A stretch of 64,000 bases of DNA from Ifrita kowaldi (GCA_013398055.1 VZRS01004062.1:186001-250000); one strand, 5' to 3'; counted from the stretch's first letter, positions 1 to 14,220 are shown. A program made the numbers and translations. Notes: generated by a model from the sequence alone, not told the origin.

Positions 1-1929
1 TGGTTGGCCTTGGCCTTTACAAGGAAATAGACCCTGAACTGAACAGCAGCATAAAACAAAAGCACCGTAAGATCATTGTCTTTAGGAGGTGTTTTAAGGT
101 GAAAAAATTTCAAGTTGGTAATGCCGACAGGTAACAGATTATTTCACATATGTGAGTGAATGCACATGTGAATGAAAGAGAAGTGGCAAGACCCCAGTCT
201 GCCAATTGATAAAGGCAAGAACCACCAGCCATGGGGCTGGTCACACAATCTGCTTCTGCACAGGGACTATTTAGATTGGGAAACCAGGGGCTTGAATTCT
301 GGAAAGAAGAGCAGGTGTGAAAAAGATGGGTTCCCAAAAAGGGGGAACAGTCTTGGAAAGATGAAGATGCATATCCTGCAGATCCTGGAGTTCAGAGTTT
401 TGGTGGAAATCAATGTCATTGAGCACCTAGAACCTTTCCCAGCACCCAGAACTGGTGACTGAACAGTGGCAGAGCAAGAACGGGTACAACTTTCTGCCCA
501 ACCTTCCTGTGAAGGGTGCTAACCTTCACTCTTCGCTGCAGGGAAGGAAATCCAAAACCTGGGAATAAAGCCCAGATTAAGTGAGGGAATGAGTGTGGGA
601 TGAACAAGCAGGGTAAAAGATCTAGTTCTGCTGGTTCTTAAATAAACACCTGCATGTGGGCCCACTAGGGGTTGTAATTTCACTTCGTCTCACTTGCAAC
701 AGAAGAAAAATAATTTCTGTAATTTATTCTGGAAATGGCTTTTTATTATCCCAAGACGGTGTAATTTTTGGTGTGCAGTGGAAAAAATCAATTGCAGACA
801 TAACTTGTCAGAAAATGTGATTCTTTGAGACTGACCCTCTCCTTCCTCACTCCTAAATGGCAAAGTAATTACATTAACAGGAAAAGACCTTGAAATAGAA
901 GTGCAGAAGGTCTAAAAGAGAAGCTTGCACTGAGCTACTTTTTTTTAACTGTTGTTACAGACTCTTTATTTAATGGGAAATTGCTTTGGCTGGCTTTGCT
1001 TCAATTGCTTTGGGGAATTAGAGGGATTTCTCAGCAGAAAAAAATGAAGTGCTTCACCATAAAGTCACTTAGTAGCAGCAAAAGTTTGCATTGCTTCTGG
1101 AGCAACCCCAGGAGCCCCCACAACCCAGACCAGGTCTCTGAGCAGGTTACATACTGCCTGCATGCAGCCACCTAACTCAGGGCTCCAAGCTGTCTCTGAG
1201 AGACACATGTTCCCAAGACCTGCTGTGTAGGTAACTAATAGCACCAAAGTCAGATACCTAAGAAACCTGGCACGGATAGCTTGGAAAACTCTGTGCTTCC
1301 CTTCTGCCCCTTAGAAACAGTGAGATGTGGCTCAGCTTTCCTCACAGACACTGCTGTGCACCGTGACCAAGGTCCAAACCACAGGCATGCCAGCAGAACA
1401 AGGAAGGGATCTTCCCTTCTCCAGTCTGACTCCCATGCACATACGCCAGTTCAAGAACTAGCCCCATCCACAGAAAGAGAATATGAAAGGATTTATTTAG
1501 CCATCTTGGCCTATCTGTGCTGAGTTTTGAGCTTGTGTGGGAGATTTAAACATCAGAGTTGCCTGAAACACTGTCAAAGCCACAGAAGAGCAAGAACTTG
1601 AGATAAGCAAAGAAGAGAGGAACTGGCAACAGGAAGGTGTTAATTCCAGACCAAGTGGAGCTGAGATTTGGTTAGCACATCCTAGTTAATGCATCCTGAC
1701 AAAAATTCCCACTGTGGCAAACTGTGGGAAATGAAGCAACTGCTTATACACATGCCACTCCAAGTTACAGGAATGTCTCTGACCACCCTGTGGATACCCC
1801 GAACTTGGACGGTGTTAGGGTGGTAACTCCAGAAAAACGACTCTGAGGCCCCCACCACCAAGAAGAGCAGCAGAAGGACCAATGGGATGCCATCTGCATC
1901 TACAGGTGGTGACATCTTTCTACTTAATC

Positions 1930-1989
1930 TGTCTCTCCCTGTCTCTCCCCTGCCCTCCTTTATTTTCTATTTCTTTCTCTCTCTCTCTA
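1930..1989. repeat. pyrimidine-rich (CT) low-complexity tract
   Basis: The plus strand is almost purely C and T for about 60 bases, ending in a short pure CT dinucleotide run. This is simple-sequence DNA with no gene context. Confidence 0.7.
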
Positions 1990-4469
1990 CCTTACATTTA
2001 CTGTAAAATAAAATCCATGGTATTGACTTCAGCATATGGTCTCCTTTGCACCTTAATTCAGGCAGAGACACCTCTCAATAATTGTATCATAACAGCTTGG
2101 GGTGTCAGCAGCATGCCCCATATAAATATTTTGGCTACAGAAATATACCAAGTGGATACACTTTGTAACTCTACACCTCCTAACACATGCAGGGTATAAA
2201 ATTAGGATCTGTAACTGCAACTGCTATATGACCAAACCCAGCAAAATGAAATGAGGAGAAAGCCATGTTTTTCCTCAGCATTTATGTCTCAGAAGAGGAG
2301 AGATCGTGAACTGAATTATTTTCTGAGGATACAAAATCTTGACAGTCAAGGTTTACCGAGGATAATTTTTCATGCTGTTAAAATAATGTGAATTCTTTCA
2401 CAGATAAGGAGAAAAACAGTGGTTCCTTTGCTAAATTATTTTGATCAAGCTTTTCATTCAATTAATTCCATGTGTCTTGCAAACATAAGAAAGGAATTGC
2501 TACACATGAGTCATATCTCGGGAGGCAAAAATTGCTGTGTCCTTCTGTCAGCTAACCAGGTAGCTCAGGGCAGTCTTACACATATCAACAAACAGTTATA
2601 AATGTACTTGCCACACTCTGCAGAACTAGGCCATAGACTTTTGGAGCCAAGAAAGGTGATCATCATTTTGAAATACTGCTTTTAAAGTATAGAGAACAGA
2701 GGAGGTCCAGTGCTTTGTGGAAATTTCACTAGGAGAAGAGTACCACATCCGAAAATCCTAGGTAACCCTTTGGAGCTCGCTGAATCTCCTCTCAACACAT
2801 CGATGTGCAGATACGAACCTGAGTGTTTGCTGGGGATGTTGCTTAAGCCTTTCCTGCAGGAGCAACTTGGGCAAGAAAACCAGCCAATGCTCACAGAGAG
2901 CCTGGTGATCCCTGAGGTGACAATATGGAATAGGAAAGGACTGGAACAGTGTAAGTTTCTCAAAGTCTTGTTTAAGCATCACAGTAATAAAACATTTGAA
3001 AGGGGGGTGTGGTGGGGGAGAAGATAAAAAGGTACTTATATTTAGCATGCAGGCATATCTGAGACCACGTCTTCCTTGTTGTGCTGCTGTGACATTCTCA
3101 CTCAAGCAGTGTGGTTTGGTTTGATTTAACACATGCCGTGTGTACCTTCTCCAGGTAAGTCCACTTCATCTTTTTTCTAAATTAGCAAGGATAAGCCTGT
3201 AGGGCATACACAGAAAATCAGCGTGCAACAAAAATGTGTGTGCAACCTTCAGTGTAAGACAGAAAATATTTTTCACCAATAACAGAATTCTAGATAAGCC
3301 CCCATGGTTTTCCTTAGGGTTTCCTTAGAAGCAGAGGAAATTGTCAAAATATTTATTAAAAAAACCTCAACAAACCCACCACATTTTAGTGCTTTTAAAG
3401 TAGTAATTCCTGACAGCCTTCTATCTTAAGCTCTTTCAGCTCTCAGTGCGTAAAGCAAGTCATAGACATGGAGCATAAATTTCTGCGTGTATACGAGCTC
3501 TTTGTATAAAATGCAGATAAGTATTGTTGCAGCTGAATGCCTACACTTGTTTAAAAAAATACCTTTGAACTGCTTTAGCATTCACTAGTCAACTGATATA
3601 TTAATGTAAGTATACATGAGACTGTGTGTATACTCTTAAAACAATTACTTATAATGTTGGTACTGAAATAGGCATAGAAAAACTGTATTAGAGATGAGAC
3701 ACTAAATTGAGAGCCTTAAATGTGTTTTTCATTTAGCATTAGAGATGGAAAAAGTAATATTCTCAAAGTTATTACAAGCATATTTTATGACAGATATGAA
3801 TAAATTACCTCTGTAGCATTGCCTAGCAAGAATAAGTAGTTTTATACAAAACCAAAACAAAATCCTCCCGTCCTTTTTGATTAACCTAAGCAACAAGAAA
3901 AGTATTTATGCAGCTGCACTAATCTTGAACAGAGCTTGCCTGAGCTGGGACTTTAAAAAATTTAAATTTCAAAACAAAATGCTTAATTTTTGGTAAAAAC
4001 AAATGAAATATTTTCAGAATGACATCACTTTACAAAAGCTTGATGTGTAAGTCATGCCTATCTCTGCTGTGGCATTCGGAACAATGACCAGTGTTGGCAA
4101 ACATCAGATGAGGGAGGTAGATCACACATTTTTTCAAATTTTTGAAGAAATACATAAAAGTTTCATATCACTGGACATTGCTCTTACTTTGAAAGTAAAT
4201 CGATGTGGTGGAAGACTTGCCTACAGGACAAGAAGAAAGAGGATGCCTACTAAGCAAAATATTTAGTACTTTCAAAGACATTGTGAAGAATGGGCATCAG
4301 ACTGAAAGGAGCTCAGGCCTTGCTCCTCCAGAACAACATTGTCAGTGCTTCCTCATCGTGCTAGGTTAGAAATACTCCTACTCCTAACTCTGGACTTATT
4401 ATGCAGCCAGGCAGGTCTATCTTTTTTGAAAAAACAACCAAAACCAACCAACCAGACAGAAAACTAAAA

Positions 4470-4470
4470 N
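4470..4470. other. single-N assembly join
   Basis: A lone N sits in an A/C-rich stretch (CCAACCAACC-like before it, AAAAG after it). Lone Ns elsewhere in this window (56073, 57518) mark contig joins, so this is probably one as well. Here the flanks share only a few A residues, and no duplicated sequence is visible. Confidence 0.7.
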
Positions 4471-5810
4471 AAAAGTAGCAGTGCTCCTTTGCACTATAAG
4501 GTGTGTAGCTCTGAGCCAAATCAAGGTGCAGCTCAAGCAATCTATTTTTCAGTAAAAATCCCCATGCACAGCTCTATGGGTTCCTACAGAAAGAAAAAAA
4601 ATCAATTCTTGACTCTAGCCCAAGATTCTACTGAATAACTTGTGATGGGAACTCTAACCTGAGACACTGTTATTAAGAAGATGTGGCTATTGTTTTCACA
4701 GGTTGCAGATCCCCTGAGAGGAGAAGTTAGATAAAGGGCAGAGAGGTAAAAAAAGGAAAAAAACAGACATCAGACTTTTAGAATTTTCACTTAGAATTTA
4801 GAAGGCATCTGACTGGTATAAATTTACGAAATTGTGCTAATGATGTTGGGCCTGACATCAGCTGAGGATTGAAGATGTGAAAAGGAGAAATGTCTTTCCT
4901 GTATTGTGGACTGCTGAAATAGTATTCCCACTGTGTCTATCTGGTTTTGTGACAGTATAATGTCCATGTCCTGATGCTGCAGCATAAAAATTGAATGGCT
5001 TTTTAAGTACAAAATTAATTGGACTTTCATGTCACAGAGTACATCTTCATTAATACTAAATAGGTTAATTATGATAAAAATATTACCATAAATAATATAG
5101 GGATTAATAATTTAAAACCTGTAAAAGTATTGCTATTTTTCATAAAATCCTATGTATAAAGCTTTTCTAATCACCATTTGGATTGCCCAAAAAATTCCAT
5201 GCACAGTAGCCCAAGGTTTGCGCTGCCCTTGTTTTGCACATTGAAAGCTCCTGTTACACTAATTTGAGTTCTAAGGATATGACCAGCTTTGCCTGCCATA
5301 GCCCTGCACCTGGGAATTACACAAACATTGAGGAGTTCCCACTTTAGGAGCTGACTCTGTAGTAAATTTCCTGTCTTTAAGTCAATGCTACAGCTCCAAG
5401 TCAAAATATAGGTTTCAATCCTGAATCTAATCCAAGCCTAATGGTATGAGTGACTTTATGCATAAGAAAATAATTTTTTACGTGAACATCAGATATTGTC
5501 TGACACCGACATCTTACTGCTTATTGGGAAAGTCCAAATGAATTCAGTTATTGATTTGGATGCCTGGGTGAAATTTTCCATCCATTTATTCCTCACCTTG
5601 TCATTGCCTGTGAAAAAATGGCAATTTTTCTTCCAGCCATCATCTGCCTTCACTATTTGGAACATAAGGTGAAAGCTGAGAAGGTAATGGGGAGGGATCT
5701 AGATGTGTACTGTTCTCATATTCTTCCCTAAGCATCCTCTTCTGTCTGCTATGATAGGGTGCAGGATTCTGTATACTTTTGGTCTACCTAGCTTGACTTT
5801 GAACTGAAAA

Positions 5811-6052
5811 GGGGTAGGTTTAGATTAGATATCAGGAATAAATTTTTTACTCTGAAGGTGGTGAGAAACAGGAACAGGTTGCCCAGAGAAGTCATGGATG
5901 CTCCATTCCTGGCAGTGTTCAAGGCCAGGTTAGATGGGGCTTTGAGCAACCTGGTCTAGTGGAACTTGTCCCTGTCTGATTCAGGGGAGCTGGAACTAGA
6001 TGATCTTTAAGATCACTTCCAACCCAAAAAATTTTATGGTTCTATGATTCTA
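5811..6052 (+). mobile_element. CR1 LINE, 5'-truncated 3' end
   Basis: Non-LTR retrotransposon remnant of the avian CR1 family. Read on the plus strand, it begins near the 'ggtaggtttagattagatatc' block (end of ORF2) and continues through 'caggttgcccagagaagt' and 'ttcaaggccaggttagatgg'. It ends in 'cacttccaaccc' and a short 'tctatgattcta' tail, the hallmark 3' end of CR1. About 240 bp remain of a roughly 4.5-kb element. This is the normal 5' truncation of CR1, and no functional ORF remains. Confidence 0.93.
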
Positions 6053-8989
6053 GTAAAAAGATGAATGGCTGAAAAACATGAATTAAATATTGCCTTTACA
6101 TGCAAGGAAAGAACTGAAGAACAAAAAGGACTTGAAAAATGAGGATCTGGGACCCTGTGCCACCTGGAATAAAAGGAAAACAAACCTGACAGAAATCAGA
6201 AATGAATTTTCCTCCCAATTGCGCACGACATAGAGCTATTAGTTATAACAACATAGTTTTCCAGAAGTACATTCACACAAAACCATCAGGACTGGAGCTC
6301 AAGATAACACATGCATAAAATCCATTAGCAATTTGTAAGAGCTGAACCATGCTGACAGACTAATTCCTCTAAACAACATTCCTGGGCTGAGCTGTGCAGC
6401 GCTCACCACAGCACTTCACCGTGCAGGGCTGGCAGGCCTGGCACCACCTGCCACGAGCACCTCTAGAAATGTCAGTAAATAACACCCTTTTTTCTACTGC
6501 TGCTGACAGAAGTGCCCAAAGAGCTCTGGTGGGAACAGGTCCTGTGTGTATTACAGAGGCACACACCAACATTTAACATGCCAAAGGGCGAGGGAGGCGA
6601 TGACTACCTCTCTCTTTCCTTCTCTCCGGAGGAAATAATGCTCTCCACACTGTGGCTTTACCCCCACTGCAGGGAACAGCTAAGGCTGGAGGCAGGTGTC
6701 CTCCGCTTCCTGCAGCCAGGACAGCATGGTGCCCTCCCTGCTCCACAGCATGCTGGAGCAGGGAATAACAAGGCTGTGGGGCCAAAGAGTCAAAAATCCT
6801 TTTCACGTTTTTGACAGAAATTCAGCGTAATTTTCTGCCAAGAAATAACGTGCACTCTAGCCAGCTGAAATAGACTGGTAATATCTCTGTAGGTCTATGT
6901 TACAGAAACAGCATAAATTCCCTGTAGACATCTCACAAGGAGTTTAGCTGAACTGCACCAACTCCCGGTAATGAGTCTGAAGGAAGATCCTTGGATCTCG
7001 GAAACCGGGGAAGTTGAAGTAGTGGCCAACAGTTTCAAAATCAAAGCACACTTTGTGTGCCTTGCTATCAGTCAGTCAAGCTGTGATAAGAGACTTTGAT
7101 TTCATGATGTGCTGAGCATGTCTGAAAATCAAGCTCCTCCATGGTACTTCAAGATGGGCAGTAAGAATCAGAGGGCCCTAAAGTCAACCTAATCACAATT
7201 CATGTCAAAACTTCACCTTTTTAACCTAGCTCCTACCTAATTCATACAACTACCACTTGCAGTACATACACTGAGACAAAAAAAAAAGGAATTTAAAATA
7301 CAGCAGTATAATCTTTCTGCTTTGCTTTATTAGCCTCATAAAGTAATACTAATTTTTACTATTCTCACATAAAAATCCAAAGGCTTTCTGTTACAAAGAG
7401 AACCGGCTTTTCAAATCACAGATTATACTCCAATTAATATGGAATTACCATGTTCTGATAAAATATGTGATGCGTAATATGTAATAAAAGAGGCTTATTT
7501 TAAGGATAAGAGCAATACCGTACAATATGTCACAGTATTTTTCATTATTCTAGAAGAGTTGTTTTGGCTATTTCTTCAATAGTTAAAGTAAATCTTCAGA
7601 GACAGGCAAAAAGAATGTGACTTCAGTTACATTGTTCTTCTTTGTGCAGGCACATTAATTCATTATTGCTGAATTGTTGGTGACCAATGAATTTGTAACA
7701 CTACGTATTTACTTTCAATAAAGGAAGATTGGAACATTTTATTTAAGTGTCCTATATATCCAAATAATTATTCAAATGCAGTGACAAGATGTAGGCTCTG
7801 GATACAGAGTCTAAGGCAGGAACAATGTTTTAAGTGTAAAAAACTTATAAAATTTTCTGTAACCTTGGTGTCACTGTAGCTATATCTTCAATGAATGATG
7901 CAGCCACAGTGTAAGACAAAGAGTAAAATAAAGATCTCATCTTTGAGTGGTGACAGAAAAAGAAAAAAGGAACAAAGACAAAAAATGCCCACCTGCTTTA
8001 CAAAGGGATATCCAAACCCTTAATGATATTTCTATCAAATCTTTGAGCTTTTTTTACCAAAATCTTTGATGTAGCTGTGTTTTGTGCAGCTGGGGTACAA
8101 AGAAGGAACAGAAGATAGAGTTTGGGAGCAGATACATGAGATGTTCCTTTTACCACATGCAACATAGGATTTGGAAGCAAACATATCTACCACCACCAAT
8201 AAAAAAGGATTATATTGAAAAAAAAGGCAAGTTACATCACATTTCTCATTTTGAAATTTTTTTCAGAAAAATTTCCTGGTATTGTCTAATTGCCTGTTTT
8301 GAATATTAGTAATATGAACTTGGAGGGTCAAAAAGATCTTTCATTCATTTTTCTTTGCTCTTTTAATTAGTTTAAGGTCTCTAAGTAAATTAATTCTTCA
8401 TAAAATATCATTAATAGCTTTTCAAATTAATGGTACATTAATTTAATTATTTTAGTTTCAGCTGTATTTTACTTGTGGTTTTGTAGTTTCTTTTGCTTCT
8501 CTTTCCCTCTCTTCTGAACAAGACTTTACTTTTATCTTCCAAACATTCACCCAGATTAGGAAAACAGCTTCTCAAGTTTACTCTATTTGCTATTGAAAAT
8601 ATTTGTTTCACTTTTCATTTCAGGGTGTACAGAAAAAGTGGGAAATAAACCTTTTACAAAAAAGACATTTCTCTACATTTTCTTACTAAGTCCTAAAACA
8701 ATGTACTATAAGAAGAGTATCTGTGCTTAGACCAGAATTTTTTAGCCATTTCATAACTTATGGGTGAGGAAAACACTGCCTCATGCATGGCAGAGCAAAT
8801 CAACTGTAATTCTTGTCTAGCAGCTCAAGGACATCTATTTCAACTACAGAGAATGCAGATTACATTCTGAAGTCCTCAGAATTTAGAGTATCGCAATGGA
8901 AATACAAGTAGCAGGCAGGCATCCACTGCGCAGGTTTTGGAGGACAGGGCCATGAGCATAAACAGACAGAATGTTTACCCTGTGCACAA
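6053..8989. other. non-coding stretch with a GC-richer patch
   Basis: No gene recognised. About 6370-6800 is visibly richer in G+C and CpG than its surroundings and is open in several frames on both strands. I see no recognisable domain, repeat family or promoter motif in it. The rest is AT-rich and featureless to inspection. Confidence 0.55.
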
Positions 8990-9392
8990 CTGCTGAAGTA
9001 GAAAGGGGACTTTCTTTCTATGGACTGTATTGTCTTTGTGTGGCAAGGTTTTGGTAACAGGTGCCCTGGAGCTGAGGTTCTCTGGTGCAGGCCATGGGAA
9101 GGCAGCTGCATCCCTGCAGCCCATGGAGGTCCACAGGGGAACAGATATCCTCCTGCAGCCCTCAGAAAACCAGAGTAGATGCATGCCCAAAGGAGGCTGT
9201 GGTCCTGTGGACAACCCATGCTGGAGCAGAATCCTGGAAGGATCTGTGGGCCCATGGAGGGAGGAGCTCATGCTGGAGCCAGTTTTCTGGCAAGGCTTGT
9301 GACCCTGCAGGAGACCCATGCTGGAGCAGCCTGTTCCTGAAGGACTGCACTCCATGGAAGGGACCCATGCTGGAGCAGTCCACTGAGATTTA
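8990..9392 (+). mobile_element. avian ERV (ERVL-type) LTR fragment, U3 part
   Basis: This looks like the U3 portion of a common avian endogenous-retrovirus LTR. It opens near 'tgtgtggcaaggttttggt' and continues into degenerate repeats of 'cccatgctggagcag' and 'cagcccatggagg' that give it its GC-rich, periodic look. The downstream R and U5 parts of the LTR are missing, because the similarity stops near 9390. No internal viral genes accompany it. The open frames on both strands across this region are side effects of its composition. The family name is from memory, and the exact subfamily is not known. Confidence 0.72.
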
Positions 9393-12300
9393 GGTTCCTA
9401 GCTTCATTTAGGTTCTCCATTTTGAGAACGATATTCTTTCAGTAATATGTTTACATCCTAATAAACCAACCTTTAATAATTAGAAGCATTTTGATGGGTT
9501 TGGCTGGCTCACTTTAGAAAAGCATTAGTTTCACGTCAGATCAAGAGCTCACTCCTGGCCCCTTTAAACAAACAAGCTCAGTCCACCTCCAGGGACACAG
9601 ATATATACTAAAGAGGGGCTTGTGGTTGTTTTAGAACAAAAGTAAAACTGAATGGAATATGTTGCCTAGGCAACAAAACATCTGAGCAGAAGTAAATTAT
9701 AGAAAAAGCTGGCCAGCAGGGAATGAGTCTGGTGACCATGTCAGAGAAAGAAGCAAGACTTCCCCTGTAATAGAAAGAGAATGAAACAGAATATTCCAGA
9801 ATTGAGCAACCATTTTAGAAACAAACCCCTGCTCATTTTAGCTAGGGGTAAAAAGGTATAAAACTTACTTCACCACATTGTTTTGCAGCTTGGTCTACAG
9901 TGGTGTGAGGCTACTTTTGAAGGACAATCTTCCCTGTGTTTGTTTTCATCAACTCGCAATCCTTTCAGGATACCCACCAGTGCTATGCACGGCTTCTAAT
10001 AAAGAGGGAGGGCTGTGCGGAAATAGAATAATCTGCTTTTTTTTAATTGTGTTAAATTGAATGCCAAAGTTCACACTGACTTTAATTAGGTGAAGAAATC
10101 AGTACTTTAAGACCAAATTCAAAGGCACTAAGCTCTGGGGACGGCTTACATTTAGGAAGGCTGACTTTGCCAGTATTGATTTAGGCCATGGCTAAGAAGA
10201 AGTTCCTTCCTGTAATGCATTTTTAAAATATAAAGAGGGGTTAAATTAACACTATTTTCAACTTCTGAATATTTTCTAACTTCATACCTTTCAAATGAGT
10301 ACAGAAAAGCAGTTTTAAAACAACAACAACAAAGCATCTCATTATGGAGGAAAAAAGGAGTTTCTATGACTAAGAAATGAAAAGATTTCATACATCAAGT
10401 CCCTTGCACATATAATGAGATTGGAGAAAATAAAAACACAAAATTTATTTTATCTTGGCATTGAAGCTAAAGAACTATTTGAATAGAGGAGCGATGACAT
10501 ATTTAGTGTCACATCTGTTTATCTGCATGTGGTAATCTAAGGGGCCTGTCAGTGCTGCGTGTCAAGACTTTATATGTGTGTGCTCGTGGGTGTGTGGGCG
10601 AGACCCGTGTGTATATACAATAGAAACGATAAGAGGAACAAAAGAAGAGAATCGAAGGGCTTCAGATACGTAACATGGATAATGTGATTGACAAGGAATA
10701 AGACAAACAAAGGATAGAGAAATCAAATTGACATCGTTTTTCTATTTACCACGTTCAAAAATAACCCATTTTCATGTGAGAGTGAGATTAGAATGGGAGA
10801 CAGATAAAAAAACAGCCTGTCAGTTAATGGCATAGCCAGGTAAGTTAAGACCTTATGAATTTTAATAAGTGTGTTGGCCCTGTACAAATTCTTTTTAAGA
10901 TAGTGACAAACTTTCTGAAAGGAAATAAGATGACATTTTTCATACTGATTATATTGCTTAGAATTAGATATATTCCAATCCTCCCCTTCCTCACCACACT
11001 CCCTCCTTCCCCAGAGCCCCACTCAAAACAAACTGAAATCTGGAATTATTCTGCATATAAAGAATATTCATTATTAGCAGGTAGGCAGAGATTACAGATG
11101 ATTCTTTCGTCCTTTATGTCCACTGATGATACTTGTTGTTAGGCTAGAGACACCATTTAGAGGTGGTGTACAATGAGGCAGCTGAAAGGCTGTTAGTCAC
11201 ACTGAGCTCTTCAGCTGAATTTTTTGCAACAGTAGTATGGAAGAAAAATTGGTGCTGTGTCAGCTCTCGAAATGTAAATCATACTGAAGGAAGGAAAATG
11301 TTGTTATAATGCAGGCCTTGGGAATAGAGAAGGTCAGAGAGGAAGCAAAAAGAAATTCTAACAAGTATGTGATGAGCAAAGTTTTGAATCTTATGCAATC
11401 TAAATCTGGCCTCCCTTATGAGTAACTCCTTCTGTCCTGTGCCATTCTTGGAGAATCCATCTGGCCTGACTTTGCAGTCAGCAAGGACATTTCCTTATTC
11501 AGGAGCCTCTGGTTTTTGCCTATGTCTCACTTTCCTAAGAGAGGGCTTAGGCTTGGGAAAGGTGAGGAAGAAGGAGTTGATGGACAAGAGCCAAACCATG
11601 AAGGTTTGCCTTTCTTTCTTTTTTTTGTTTTTTTCTTGGGCAGTTGGTATCTTTGTGAAGGATATTTTCCCTGTTACTTTTTGACCCAATGACAGAAAAC
11701 TATATGGATTCCTTAGCCACTTCCAATCCTACATTATTCCCTATTCAGCAAAGCAACCAAGTGTCAAAATCTGGATACTAAACTCAGCTCAAATCTTGTT
11801 AATACAGTGTAGGACTTTCTACTGAGCCAGAACTCTGCATATCTCCCTGAACATGACGTAACTAAATAATTATTAAAAACTAGATGCAATAAACATTCCT
11901 AAAAAGCAGTTGTCTAAATATCTACTTTATTGTTTATGAATGTTATGTCTTTCTTAAGGTCTTGACCTCATTAGGAAACCAGTTTTCAAGGAGATGCGTG
12001 TGGATAAAGGATACTGAATGAAGTGATTGTAAATACATTATTCATTTCTAGTCATTACTGATGACCTTATGTGTAACTTGTGAGTGACAGAGCATAGCAC
12101 AGCTATGAATGATTGTTGTGAGGTCATCAATCAAGGGCAGAAATTGATTCTGCATCTACAAGTGCCTCATTGCAAATCTTGTGTAGTATAACCATGTTCT
12201 TTCAATATTTATAATTTTTGCAATTCAGTATTTTTTAAAATTTAAGTATACTGCCTTGAGCAATGGAAGACAAAAATATATCAACAGATTTTCATCTAAA

Positions 12301-13900
12301 AATGACCTTTTTCACCCGGAACCCTGAGACATCAGAGTATTGTTGGGCTTTTCTGGGAAGGGACAGATTATGCCTATAGCAAGTTGTATTTATGTTAATA
12401 GGAGCTGTACCATTGAATTTTCAATAAGGACAGTGTCTCTGAATTTAGAATAATCCATGTATTTGGAAGCAGCTTTTTAAAACAAGCTTATGAAAAGATG
12501 ATTTTATTTTTAATTTCCATAGGAAACACTATTAAAGAATTAAATTTCTTACAGAATTTGATAATTTCAGTATAGTAACATATAACATAATAGACTAACA
12601 AATATTTTCACAGTGCACCACAGCAGTGAATTAGCTCCCTATTAAGAAGTATGTGTGTATCTCTTGTGTATTAAGAAAAAGCTGCTCTGGTATTAATGAT
12701 GAATTCATAATGGAAGAAACACCTTTGCCCTTAAAAAACACAGATGAGGACTTCTCTGTATTTATTCAGAGAAGTTATTCAAAATAAAAAAAAGCTCAAT
12801 TGATTAGATAAATAGGTAGATAGACAGATAAATAGAAAGAAACATTCAAAATTAATGCAATTAATTATGACTATGGAAGCAAGTTGAATCCCCTGCAAAT
12901 AGAAAGACTTTTAAAACTTAATTTAGATTACCTAAACTAAGACATACTTCTAAGCATGCAGAATTAGACTATTTCGATCAAGTTGCACAAATATGAATAT
13001 TCTAGGTAAGAATTAATGTAGCTTAAAGCAATATATTGAAACCTAGTTCTGACTAAAAATGTTTATGGAGCATATAATACAAATTCACTTATCAAGTAAA
13101 AGTATTTTCAATGTATTCTACTGAGAGTCTTCCTAAAGACAAACTTCCAAATAAACTGCATTTTGATCCAGTTTTCCTTAAAATGCAATTGATGTCCTCT
13201 GTAATCTGGACTCATCTGGACAGCATGTAAGAAGGCTTTAATGTCCAGCCTGTTGATAGTCTGGCTTCCAGACTGAGGCACTGTGCAGATCTTTCTTCTG
13301 AAGGTGTTCCTCTAATTCCCTGGTGGAACTCATACACAACTCAGGATATTTTTCAACTGAAGCTACGGATTTAAGTGGGTCATAATATCCTGCACAGATT
13401 CCAAGTTAAAAATCCAGTGTGAAGCAAAACTCAGACCCTCTGAGGCTTTATGAAGAAACTTGCAATTGAGAACAGCTTAACAAAAGACTTTTCAAATGAA
13501 TTTATGCTAAATAATGTAGAGACAGGAAAGCATTTCACTTTCATACTGGTAGCTGTGCAAAAAAGGGCCCATCTGAAATGAGAACTTGTTTGGAGACAAA
13601 CATTCCAAAAATTGTAGCTAGAGACAATACTCAGCCATGCACTGGTGAAGAGAAGCTGCTGCACGTCAAGCACCTTGGCTTAGCAGCTGTAGGCCCAGCT
13701 GACTGCACTTCAGTGCCAGGAGCAAACTACCTCCCAGTTTCTGCAGGACCAAAGTTAGGCAGATAGTGCCTCCTTACTGGGATTATTAACAAAACATAAC
13801 ATTTTGGCTTTGTAACCTGACATTTTTATAGATAAACCAAAATGCATCAAGCAATAAATAGGCAAAAAAACCCCTAAGAAAACTCATCACAGTATTTCAG
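9393..13900. other. non-coding stretch, no gene recognised
   Basis: AT-rich DNA with no recognisable exon, RNA gene or repeat family. It contains a GT-rich patch near 10570-10617 and a degenerate GATA-type microsatellite at 12802-12839. Confidence 0.55.
12802..12839. repeat. degenerate GATA/GATAAATA microsatellite
   Basis: Interrupted tetranucleotide units (gata, taga, aata) run for about 38 bp. Simple sequence, probably length-variable among individuals. Confidence 0.7.
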
Positions 13901-14220
13901 CACTTAAAGGGCAGCTACTAAGAGGACAGAAGGGCTCTCTTCCTTCACAGGGAGTCAGTCACAGGGAGCAGACAAGGGGCAACAGGTACAAGTTGCCTGA
14001 GGAGAGGTTTCATATCGGGTTAAGAAAGAAAATTTTTGAGAACAATCACCCACTGGAACAACATCCCCAGGGACATGGTGGAGCCCCCACCAGGAGGCTT
14101 TCAGGATGCAATCGGACAGGGTGCCAGACAAGCTCGTCTTGGCTCTCTTTCCCACAAAAAGTTGGACTAGATCTTTTAAGGTCCTACCAACCTGAGCTGA
14201 GTCATTTAATGACTCTATCA
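13901..14220 (+). mobile_element. CR1 LINE, 5'-truncated 3' end
   Basis: Plus-strand CR1 3' terminus. It starts near 'cacttaaagggcagctact' and passes the 'gacaaggggcaacagg' block. It continues through 'catccccagggacatggtgg' (ORF2 end and start of 3' UTR), 'gttggactagatctttt' and 'gtcctaccaacctg', and finishes with 'atgactctatca'. It is more diverged than the copy at 5.8 kb, so probably older or from another subfamily. The reading frame is open across part of it by chance, and no complete ORF2 domain remains. Confidence 0.88.

Larger units (their letters stand above)
1..5810. other. non-coding stretch, no gene recognised
   Basis: No coding exon, RNA gene or known mobile element is recognised here. 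The DNA is AT-rich single-copy-looking sequence. Short open frames occur, but they have no recognisable domain and lie in more than one frame on both strands. Small features inside it are a pyrimidine-rich tract near 1930-1989, an A/C-rich simple stretch near 4425-4480, and a single N at 4470. An old repeat below my recognition limit could be present. Confidence 0.6.

Noticed and set aside
2710..3132. Overlapping open frames of 93-124 codons on both strands, with a good splice-donor-like GTAAGT near 2951
   Set aside because: The plus-strand frame opens with GTG, there is no convincing acceptor or domain, and openness on both strands suggests chance. It would need RNA or conservation evidence.
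8860..9393. Several overlapping 70-130-codon open frames on both strands
   Set aside because: They lie in the GC-rich periodic U3 of an LTR. Open frames in many phases on both strands are a composition effect.
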